Assembly (NCBI RefSeq): GCF_947172395.1
Contig: NC_069093.1
Location: forward strand, 4,933,561-4,997,560
Direction of reading: 5' to 3'
DNA length: 64,000 nucleotides
From: Bicyclus anynana
Lineage: Eukaryota > Arthropoda > Insecta > Lepidoptera > Nymphalidae
In this document: positions 56,796 through 64,000 of the stretch, one piece after another
Numbering within the stretch: position 1 is the stretch's first letter
How the letters are laid out: each line of letters begins with the position of its first letter
Program-made: the position numbers and the translations under genes
Notes under the pieces: generated by a model
Told to the model about the DNA's origin: nothing
Seen by the model: the letters and a program-made list of their open reading frames with translations, nothing else
Database searches by the model: none

Positions 56796-59700
56796 CTATT
56801 TATAAAAAAATACATCCTTTACCAAAAATATATCTAGGCAGATATATTTGGCAGACAAACAAAAGGTTTGCCAGCAGCCGGAATATTCTAAAACTTAGCG
56901 AAAGAGGAATGTACCAGGACTTGTTTCCTAATACATCAGCGTAAGTAATAAATTAAACTAAATGACAAAAAACTCTGATGTACAACCCACTTACCCACCT
57001 GTATTTTCTTAGATTACTGGATATTTTTCAATGTTCATACATCTGAAGAAAATATTTTCAATATTACATTTTGTATGGCAATAGCTTCTGTTACTCCAAA
57101 CCTTATTAGAATAGTAATTTAGTGGTTTATCTGTAAGATCTTATAACATTCTTTTTTTAAACCACAACAGTTAACAATACAGAATCATGGCAAGGAATGC
57201 AAATATTATTACCATTTTCAAGATATTTAATGAACTATTGTTTTAGGAATGAAATAATTAACTTATTGAACAAATCACCACAATGTGTGTATGCAGGATT
57301 TGATCCTACGGCTGACAGCCTGCATGTGGGGAACCTACTTGTTATAATTAACCTTTTACACTGGCAGAGAGGTGGTCACAATGTCCTAGCTTTGGTAAGT
57401 ATTTGTTACTTGTATTTCACGAATAAGATATCATAATAAAATATAGCATTATTATTCATCATCATCGTTAGCAACCCAGTTTCGCCTCACTGGTAAGCAC
57501 GAGTCTTCTCTCAGAAATGAGAGGCGTTAGGCCAATACTCCACCATGCTGGCCCAATGTGGATTGGCAGACTTCACATACATAGAGAATTAAGAAAATTC
57601 TCAAGTAAAAAGTAAGACAAATGTCTTTACCTCGAATAAAAACAAACAGGTTTTGTTTGAGGTGATGAAATGCAATGTTACCTAGGTGTGCCAGTTGAAA
57701 TTGTCATTTAAAATAGTTAAGCCAGCTTTTAATTATTCATTGAAATATTCTAGGGCTAAAGCATTGGCAAAGCAATTATTCTCCCTATTGGGTAGAAGAC
57801 AAGAGGTATCTAATTTATTATAGCTAATGAAATTTCCAGTATTGTAATGTTTTAACTTGTCTACAGTTAGGAGGTGCCACAGGCTACATTGGTGATCCCA
57901 GTGGTAGAAATACAGATAGGGTGGCGTTGCCTCAGGATGTCATTAAAAATAACATAAATTGCATACAGAATAATCTTGAGCAAGTGTTTGAAAATCACAA
58001 AAAATATATATGGTCAGAGGATGAAAACAAGCTAAAACCATTAAAGTATGTATGAGTTATTTACATATAATAAACTATATCATATATTTAACCATTTGCT
58101 GCCCGCGAGTATTTTATTGAAAAGCCCGTCTGCGTTGAAGAAGCCGACAGTCAGGGAATACGGTTTTAATCTACTCTTTTGAGCCATTTAACAAATCTTT
58201 ATATTCCTCTATCACGCGGAGCATGATATTGTGCTCGCGTATTACCCTTAGTTTACTTTATATTTTTTACATGTCACGTAACGGATACGATGGGCGACCG
58301 GTCATCCATTTAGGAGTCAAGTGGTTAAAAAAAAAATTGTAGTATTGACTTTCTATGTACAATCTGTAGATTTCTTATATAAAATCTTTGAAATGTTCAA
58401 AAGTTTATTCTACAAAATTTATGTGTTTTAATACTAGTTTTTAAGGGGTTAAAATAACTAGTTGTTTTCAAGTCCAAAATTATTCCAGGATTTTAAATAA
58501 CGAAACATGGTATAGAGATATAGATTCAATAAAGTTTGTCAGTGAAATTGGAAGAAACTTCAGAATGGGCACTATGTTGTTAAAACAAACTGTACAGAAC
58601 AGAATAAAATCAGACATTGGCATGAGTTTCACTGAGTTTGCATATCAAATATTCCAAGCTTACGACTGGTTGCATCTGTTGAAAGAATATGACTGTAGGT
58701 TTCAGGTAATATGCAAAAAATATGTATTTTTAGACTTAGAATAAAGTCAGACATTGGCACGAGTTTCACTGAGTTTGCATGTCAAATATTGATTATATTA
58801 TATGTATAATATGATTATATTATATGAATATGTAGGCTTCAGATAATATGCAAAGAATATGTATTTTTAGACTTAGAATAAAGTCAGTCATTGGCACGAG
58901 TTTCACTGAGTTTGCATATCAAATATTGATTATATTATATGTATCATCATCATCATCATCATCATATCAGCCGATGGACGTCCACTGCAGGACATAGGCC
59001 TTTTGTAGGGACTTCCAAACATCACGATACTGAGCCGCCTGCATCCAGCGAATCCCTGCGACTCGCTTGATGTCGTCAGTCCACCTGGTGGGGGGTCGGC
59101 CAACACTGCGCTTACTAGTGCGGGGTCGCCATTCCAGCACTTTGGGACCCCAACGTCCATCGGCTCTTCGAACTATGTGCCCCGCCCATTGCCACTTCAG
59201 CTTCGCAACTCGTTGAGCTATGTCGGTGACTTTGGTTCTTCTGCGGATTTCCTCATTTCTGATTCGATCACGCAGAGATACTCCTAACATAGCTCGTTCC
59301 ATCGCCCGCTGTGTGACTCTAAGCCTTCTTATGAGGCCCATAGTTAGCGACCAAGTCTCGGAACCATAGGTCATCACTGGCAACACGCACTGTTCGAAGA
59401 CTTTTGTCTTCAGGCACTGAGGAATTTCGGACGAAAAGATGTCGCGAAGCTTCCCGAATGCAGCCCAGCCGAGTTGGATTCGACGGTTCACCTCTTTCTC
59501 GAAATTGGACCTACCTAACTGGATCATATGTCCTAGGTATATGTATTCGTCTACAATTTCGAGTGCAGCGTTCTCAACTATAACTGGGTGGAGCGATACA
59601 TGAGCATTACACATTATTTTTGTTTTGCCCATGTTCATTTTCAGGCCCACCTGTTGAGAAACGCTGCTGAGGTCATTGAGCATGGTACTAAGGTCATCCA

Positions 59701-62700
59701 GAGTCTGTGCCATGATGACTACATCATCCGCGAACCGCAGTTGAGTGATGTACTCGCCATTGATGTTGATGCCAAGTCCGCTCCAGTCCAGAAGCTTAAA
59801 GACGTCTTCCAGTGCGGCGGTAAATAGCTTCGGAGAGATCACATCTCCCTGACGCACTCCTCGCTGCAACTGGATTGGCCTCGTAGTCTGATCCTGAATA
59901 CGGACTGACATAGTGGCGTTTTCGTACAAGCACTTCAACGCTTGGATATACCTGTAATCAATTCGGCATCTCTGCAATGACCTTATCACAGCCCAGGTTT
60001 CCACCGAATCGAAGGCTTTCTCATAGTCCACAAACGCTAAGCAAAGTGGCTGGTTATACTCGTGAGTCTTCTGTATAACCTGCCGCAGCGTATGGATGTG
60101 GTCTATGGTACTAAAGCCTTTTCGGAAACCGGCTTGTTCGGGAGGCTGGAAGTCGTCAAACCTATTAGCGAGACGATTCGTAATGACTCTCGAGAACAAT
60201 TTGTAAACATGGCTTAGCAGCGAGATGGGTCTGTAATTCTTCAGCAAGGTGTTGTCACCTTTCTTGAAGAACAGAACCACCACGCTCCTATGCCACGCCT
60301 CAGGCGTCGTGCCCTCGTGAATGACGGAATTGAACAATCGCTGAAGGACTTTAAGTATCGGTTTTCCACCCGCTTTCAGGAGTTCTGCTGTGATTCCGTC
60401 CTCACCTGGCGCCTTATTGTTCTTCAGGTGTTTGAGAGCCACACTAATCTCGTATAGGCTGACGTCCGGGATATCTTCGGTATAGTGTCGGGTCAACTTG
60501 GCTCTGGGGTCTTTAGCCAAATTGGCAACAGGCTGCTGAGTAGTCGTGTATAGCTGTCCATAGAACTTCTCGACCTCACTTAATAACTCGGGCTTGGAAG
60601 AAATTAGATTACCGTGTTCGGTCTTCAAACGCGTCAGCTGCCTCTGTCCAATAGACAGATCTCTGGCGAAAACTTTCGAGCCTCGATTATTTTCAATCGC
60701 ATTTTTAATACGCTCGGTATTGAAATTTCGCAAGTGGCTGGTTTGCGACTTAGAGATCTGTCTACTGATTTGTCGGTATTTTGACGCATCTGCTGAAGAC
60801 TGTAATCTCATTTCTTGCCTCTCTTCCATGAGTTTAAGTGTTTGGTCCGAGAACTTTTTGGTTCTTTTCGCACGGTGGGTCTTATAGAACTTAGACCCAA
60901 CGGAATGGACAGTTTCCACGAACCTGTTGTTCAGATCGTCCACAGTTTCGCAATTTGCTAGGCAATCAAAGCGGTTCTGCAGTTCTAGTTGAAAGGACTC
61001 GGGGTTTTGAATATGGGCACGAGTAGGTCGGAGCGTAGACTTCACCAGTCGATACCGTTCCAGCTGAATGTTGATATTCAACGTGCCTCTAACCATTCGG
61101 TGATCGCTACCGGTTTTCACCCTATGGATCACAGAAACATCGTTGAATATTTGCCGTCTGGTAGACAAGATGAAGTCGATCTCGTTTTTCGTGGAACCAT
61201 CGGGGCTCATCCAGGTCCATTTCCTGTGTGGTGGCTTCTTGAAGAAGGAGTTCATCATAAAGAGGCCCTCCTTCTCCATGAAGTCAGCCAACATTTGGCC
61301 CCTATCGTTCCGTTGCCCATATCCAAATCGTCCCACTTTCAACTCTGAACCGCTACGTTCGCCCAGCTTTGCGTTAAAATCCCCCATCACAACATTGTAA
61401 TAAGAGTTTGAGGCATGTATGGCTTTAGAAATATCCTCATACAATACCTCTACCTCCTCGTCGGGATGTGTCGAGGTCGGTGCGTAAACCTGTATAACCT
61501 TCAACGAATACCGTTTGGTAATTCGGAGGACCAGGAACGCTACCCTGCTCGACACACTCTCGACTTTTACAACATTGTTCACGAGGGACTTGTGAACGAT
61601 AAATCCGACACCACCCTGGGACTGTTGGTCGCCCTCCCGGTAGTAGAGCATGTTGCCGGATTCAAGGATTATCGAGCCCTCCCCCTCTCTTCGGACTTCA
61701 GACAATCCTATGATATCCCAGTGCAACTTGCTCATAACTTCTTCCAGCTCGATGACCTTTTCGTCGGACCTCAAAGTGCGTGCGTTGTATGTTGCCAGGT
61801 CTAGTCGTCGGGGTTGGCAGCGGAATCTCTGCCGGAGATTCTTAACACCCCTTGCCCCGCCGTTACCATAACCGCTGCCAGAGCCAGGAATAGCGGGGCT
61901 GCCGGGGACTAGGGGCTGTGTTTTGTTTTTGCCGTCCATACAAAGTTTTGCCCAGTACTGACCACGCTGGGCATGCGGGTTGGTCAGCGCAGTGCTAGAT
62001 TACTCGCGCCGGTGTCGCTGCTGCCCGACACCGGCCTGAGGCATTTCGTAATCTAGCCTGTGGGAATGGATATACCGCCATTCGTCGGCTCTGGCGACCG
62101 ACGAATGGCGGTATATCCATTATATGTATAATATGATTATATTATATGAATATGTGGGTTTCAGGTAATATGCAAAAAATATGTATTTTTAGACTTTTGT
62201 ATACTGACTTAAATAGAAGCCTTTTTCTAGATAGGTGGAAGCGATCAAATGGGTAACATAAGTGCTGGACATGAACTGATCAGTAGGACTGCAAAACAAA
62301 GCGTATATGGTAAGTATAAGTATGTATTAACTGTAAGTTATATTGTTATTGCTTTTTTTCATGTCATCATGTATGTAATTGTGTTGGAGTATGGAATTAC
62401 TGATACTTTATCAAGCCCATGTTCAGCTGTCTAATTCAGACTGACCAGCAACAATAATGTCAGCCTTCCCTGTCTCTGTCGTCAGCGTGAAACCCTACTG
62501 CTACCCTACCCTACCATACAGGCGATGAGTAGGGTCTCAATCCTACCTTTACCCTACCCCTATCCTACTCCTACCATACCCAAAAATGGAGTAACTTCTC
62601 CTGTTTTCCCAATATTTTCCTTCACTGCTCCTATCCTATCCTATTGATCCTAACGTGATGAAAAGTATACAATAGGAGTATGAAGAATTATTTTGTACCA

Positions 62701-63288
62701 AGTTTTGTTAAAATCCGTTCAGTAGTTTTTGTTTCTATAACAAACATACAGACAGACAGACAAAAATTTTACTGATTGCATTTTTGACAATCGATCACTA
62801 ATCACCCCCCGATAGTTATTTTCGAAATATATTTAATGTACAGAATTGATCTCTCTACAGATTTATTATAAGTATAAATTGACGCGTATTGCTAACTGCA
62901 TCTGTTTTGCTCCCCTTTGCTATGGCTATAAAGGCTTTGTGGTCATACCTATGGTTATGTGGTGTATCTATAAACCTATAATTTTTTTAATTCATATTTT
63001 TAATCATTTTAGGTCTAACATTACCATTAGTGACAACAGAAGAAGGTGACAAGCTCGGCAAATCAGCAGGCAACGCTATATGGTTAGACAGCACAAAAAC
63101 AAGTCCGTACAGTCTGTATCAATATTTCATCAGAACAAAAGACTCGGATGTAGAGAAGTTGCTCAAGCTATTCACATTCTACAGTTTGGGGGAAATAAAG
63201 GATATAATGTATAAACATAAACTGCATCCAGATCAGAGGTATCCGCAGCAGTGTTTGGCTGAACAGTTAACCACCTTGGTTCATGGAG
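56792..63288 (+). CDS. Yars2: Mitochondrial tyrosyl-tRNA synthetase (YARS2), first six exons
   Basis: Exons 56792-56940, 57247-57394, 57867-58045, 58489-58705, 62231-62309 and 63013-63288, with matching phases (2,0,2,0,1,1). The gene continues past the window. It charges mitochondrial tRNA-Tyr. The N-terminal ~40 residues (IHPLPKIYLGRYIWQTNKR) are basic and lack acidic residues, fitting a mitochondrial presequence. Class I signatures: YAGFDPTADSLHVGNLL (HVGN in place of the HIGH/HVGH motif), GGATGYIGDPSGR, QAYDWLHLLKEYDCRFQ, IGGSDQMGNI and the KMSKS-type KLGKSAGNA. The C-terminal tRNA-binding (S4-like) part is off the window. Intron 4 holds an intact RTE LINE inserted in a tandem array derived from exon 4. 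Confidence 0.94.
57455..57610 (-). repeat. SINE family B fragment
   Basis: 'catcatcatcgttagcaacc', 'gtggattggcagacttcaca' and 'atagagaattaagaaaattc' match the 3' half of the copy at 52548. YARS2 intron 2. Confidence 0.65.
58088..58328. mobile_element. TTAA-flanked MITE, piggyBac-like
   Basis: It is bounded by TTAA at 58088-58091 and 58325-58328 with inverted ends 'ttaaccatttg' and 'caagtggttaa'. The interior includes 'ctgcccgcgagtattttatt' and 'gggcgaccggtcatccattt'. No ORF. TTAA targets are typical of piggyBac-type elements. YARS2 intron 3. Confidence 0.65.
58601..58944 (+). repeat. Tandem 137-bp copies derived from YARS2 exon 4 and its donor
   Basis: 'agaataaa(a/g)tcag' starts at 58601 (in exon 4), 58738 and 58875, exactly 137 bp apart. 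The copies keep 'ttcactgagtttgcat' and the donor region with 'taatatgcaaa', 'aatatgtatttttagactt', while the middle has been replaced by a TA-rich sequence ('gattatattatatg'). The third copy is cut by the RTE insertion and its donor part reappears after it at 62119-62195. 137 is not a multiple of three, and the copies have lost exon function. Confidence 0.88.
58945..62118 (-). mobile_element. RTE-clade LINE, apparently full length
   Basis: The minus-strand element has a ~180-bp 5' leader (62118-61940), one uninterrupted 990-codon ORF and a very short 3' end with a (GAT)n tail (plus strand 'catcatcatcatcatcat', 58945-58965). Flanking 11-bp repeats attatatgtat lie at 58934-58944 and 62119-62129; these could be a target duplication, but the surrounding array also contains this string. 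YARS2 intron 4. Confidence 0.88.
58967..61939 (-). CDS. RTE LINE polyprotein: endonuclease and reverse transcriptase
   Basis: 990 codons. An N-terminal Gly-rich linker comes first, then an AP-endonuclease domain: RLDLATYNARTLRSDEK, DIIGLSEVRREGEG, NVVMGDFNAKLG and GSDHRMV. The reverse transcriptase has KNNKAPGEDGITAELLKAG, LLKNYRPISLLSHVYKLFSR, EQAGFRKGFSTIDHI, AFVDYEKAFDSVE, LQRGVRQGDVISPKLF and the catalytic FADDVVIMA. The C-terminus has GRPPTRWTDDIKRVAG and ends VLQWTSIG just before the (GAT)n tail. All key motifs look intact, so the copy may still be active. RTE elements encode a single ORF and are often 3' truncation donors for SINEs. Confidence 0.92.
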   Translation of the reverse strand: MDGKNKTQPLVPGSPAIPGSGSGYGNGGARGVKNLRQRFRCQPRRLDLATYNARTLRSDEKVIELEEVMSKLHWDIIGLSEVRREGEGSIILESGNMLYYREGDQQSQGGVGFIVHKSLVNNVVKVESVSSRVAFLVLRITKRYSLKVIQVYAPTSTHPDEEVEVLYEDISKAIHASNSYYNVVMGDFNAKLGERSGSELKVGRFGYGQRNDRGQMLADFMEKEGLFMMNSFFKKPPHRKWTWMSPDGSTKNEIDFILSTRRQIFNDVSVIHRVKTGSDHRMVRGTLNINIQLERYRLVKSTLRPTRAHIQNPESFQLELQNRFDCLANCETVDDLNNRFVETVHSVGSKFYKTHRAKRTKKFSDQTLKLMEERQEMRLQSSADASKYRQISRQISKSQTSHLRNFNTERIKNAIENNRGSKVFARDLSIGQRQLTRLKTEHGNLISSKPELLSEVEKFYGQLYTTTQQPVANLAKDPRAKLTRHYTEDIPDVSLYEISVALKHLKNNKAPGEDGITAELLKAGGKPILKVLQRLFNSVIHEGTTPEAWHRSVVVLFFKKGDNTLLKNYRPISLLSHVYKLFSRVITNRLANRFDDFQPPEQAGFRKGFSTIDHIHTLRQVIQKTHEYNQPLCLAFVDYEKAFDSVETWAVIRSLQRCRIDYRYIQALKCLYENATMSVRIQDQTTRPIQLQRGVRQGDVISPKLFTAALEDVFKLLDWSGLGININGEYITQLRFADDVVIMAQTLDDLSTMLNDLSSVSQQVGLKMNMGKTKIMCNAHVSLHPVIVENAALEIVDEYIYLGHMIQLGRSNFEKEVNRRIQLGWAAFGKLRDIFSSEIPQCLKTKVFEQCVLPVMTYGSETWSLTMGLIRRLRVTQRAMERAMLGVSLRDRIRNEEIRRRTKVTDIAQRVAKLKWQWAGHIVRRADGRWGPKVLEWRPRTSKRSVGRPPTRWTDDIKRVAGIRWMQAAQYRDVWKSLQKAYVLQWTSIG
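62008..62121 (-). other. Structured 5' end of the RTE element (two hairpins)
   Basis: A perfect 24-bp inverted repeat lies at 62065-62088 and 62098-62121 with a 9-nt loop (aatggatataccgccattcg / cgaatggcggtatatccatt). Next to it, 'ctagattac' and 'gtaatctag' enclose a second stem 'gccggtgtcg' / 'cgacaccggc' at about 62017-62037. The outermost three bases of the first hairpin fall in the flanking repeat. Confidence 0.85.
62466..62880 (+). repeat. (CAGA)n / CCCTA repeat family fragment
   Basis: A short CTACCC array (about 62495-62580), then 'ggagtaacttctcctgtttt', (CAGA)3 and the end 'ttattataagtataaatt', matching 2935-3273. YARS2 intron 5. Confidence 0.75.
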
Positions 63289-63387
63289 GTAATTTAACTT
63301 TATGTCTATTTATGTTAAATGAATGCTTGTAAAATTTTTCTTTATTTTTGTTAACTGTAAAATGTATTTTTTTATGTAAACTGATTT

Positions 63388-63700
63388 GACGGCCTCCGTG
63401 GCGCAGTGGTATGCGCGGTGGATTTACAAGACGGAGGTCCTGGATTCGATCCCCGGCTGGGTCGATTGAGGTTTTCTTAATTGGTCCAGGTCTGGCTGGT
63501 GGGAGGCTGCGGCCGTGGCTAGTTACCACCGACAAAGACATACCGTATGTACGTTCCAAGCGATTTAGCGTTCCGGTACGATGTCGTGTAGAAACCGAAA
63601 GGGGTGTGGATATTCATCCTCCTCCTAACATGTTTGCCCGCTTCCATCTTAGACTCCATCATCACTGACCATCAGGTGTGATTGTAGTAATAAAAAAATG
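63388..63700 (+). repeat. tRNA-derived SINE (family A), nearly complete
   Basis: The head has 'ctccgtggcgcagtggtatg' (A box) and 'ctggattcgatccccggctg' (B box), an internal promoter for RNA polymerase III. The body has 'cggccgtggctagttaccac' and 'ggggtgtggatattcatcc', with an A-rich end near 63700. Fragments occur at 1536 and 26826. It lies in YARS2 intron 6, so the ORFs inside it are not genes. Confidence 0.85.
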
Positions 63701-63904
63701 TATTTTTTAAACGGATTTTAATACGGAAATACACATGCCGTGTCTAATTAAATTTGATTGTACAGAGCCTTGTATTTGTATTTTTTTTTAGATTGTAATT
63801 ATGTAAATACTGTGACAATCACTAGTGAACCAAATAAATAAATAAATAAAAATACTCTTTTGATGTGATGTATGGAGAAAGCCAAAGAGCCAGTTATGCT
63901 GTCT

Positions 63905-64000
63905 ATACTTCCATCATCATCATCTTTATCAATCCATATTCGGCTCACTGCTGAGCTCAAGTCTCCTCTCAGTATGGTTGAGCCAGAATCGCTGGCCTAA
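63905..64000 (-). repeat. SINE family B, cut by the window edge
   Basis: 'catcatcatcatctttatca' followed by 'attcggctcactgctgagct' and 'aagtctcctctcagtatgg' is the 3' end of family B on the minus strand. Confidence 0.65.

Noticed and set aside
44423..63288. An operon-like functional link between PRPSAP and YARS2
   Set aside because: They are in the same direction but separated by 2.5 kb with unrelated pathways; no sign of joint transcription.
63388..63470. A tRNA gene
   Set aside because: A and B boxes are present, but the cloverleaf is not complete and the text continues into a SINE body with an A-rich end; two further fragments exist.

Overview
This is nuclear DNA from an animal with spliced genes, almost certainly a moth or butterfly (Lepidoptera). 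The evidence is the gene set (four conserved eukaryotic genes with small GT-AG exons in AT-rich introns) and the repeats: tRNA-derived SINEs, RTE and Jockey retrotransposons, and short inverted-repeat elements of kinds I associate with lepidopteran genomes. Exons are GC-rich; introns and intergenic DNA are AT-rich. I cannot name the species.

Layout. (1) 1-6.2 kb: nested repeats, including a 331-bp near-perfect palindrome. (2) 6.2-9.2 kb, plus strand: the last exons of a GATA zinc-finger transcription factor whose 5' part is not recognised. (3) 9.2-20.0 kb: intergenic DNA with a few MITEs. (4) 20.0-42.9 kb, minus strand: a complete 16-exon WDR3 (yeast Utp12/Dip2, small-subunit processome) gene that splices in silico to 922 aa. 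Its introns hold a 6.3-kb LTR element with identical LTRs and a 2.9-kb element with 434-bp terminal inverted repeats. (5) 44.4-54.3 kb, plus strand: a complete 6-exon PRPP-synthetase-associated protein (358 aa), divergent from WDR3, with a Jockey-type LINE in intron 3. (6) 56.8 kb to the right edge, plus strand: the first six exons of mitochondrial tyrosyl-tRNA synthetase (YARS2), with an intact RTE-type LINE (990-aa ORF) in intron 4.

The four host genes have unrelated housekeeping or regulatory roles (ribosome assembly, nucleotide precursor supply, mitochondrial translation, transcription). They look like ordinary neighbours rather than a functional cluster.

The most unusual signal is a recurring local duplication. 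In WDR3 exons 7, 12 and 15 and YARS2 exon 4, the 3' part of a coding exon (or, for exon 12, the whole exon), its 5' splice site and a short piece of intron have been copied in tandem. The units are 138, about 182, 209 and 137 bp. Short repeats resembling the exon 14 donor of WDR3 are also scattered through neighbouring introns. The exon 7 unit is in frame and equals one WD40 blade, so alternative donor use could add up to three blades; the others are out of frame or decayed. All statements come from reading the sequence and remembered family knowledge; no alignment or database search was run.
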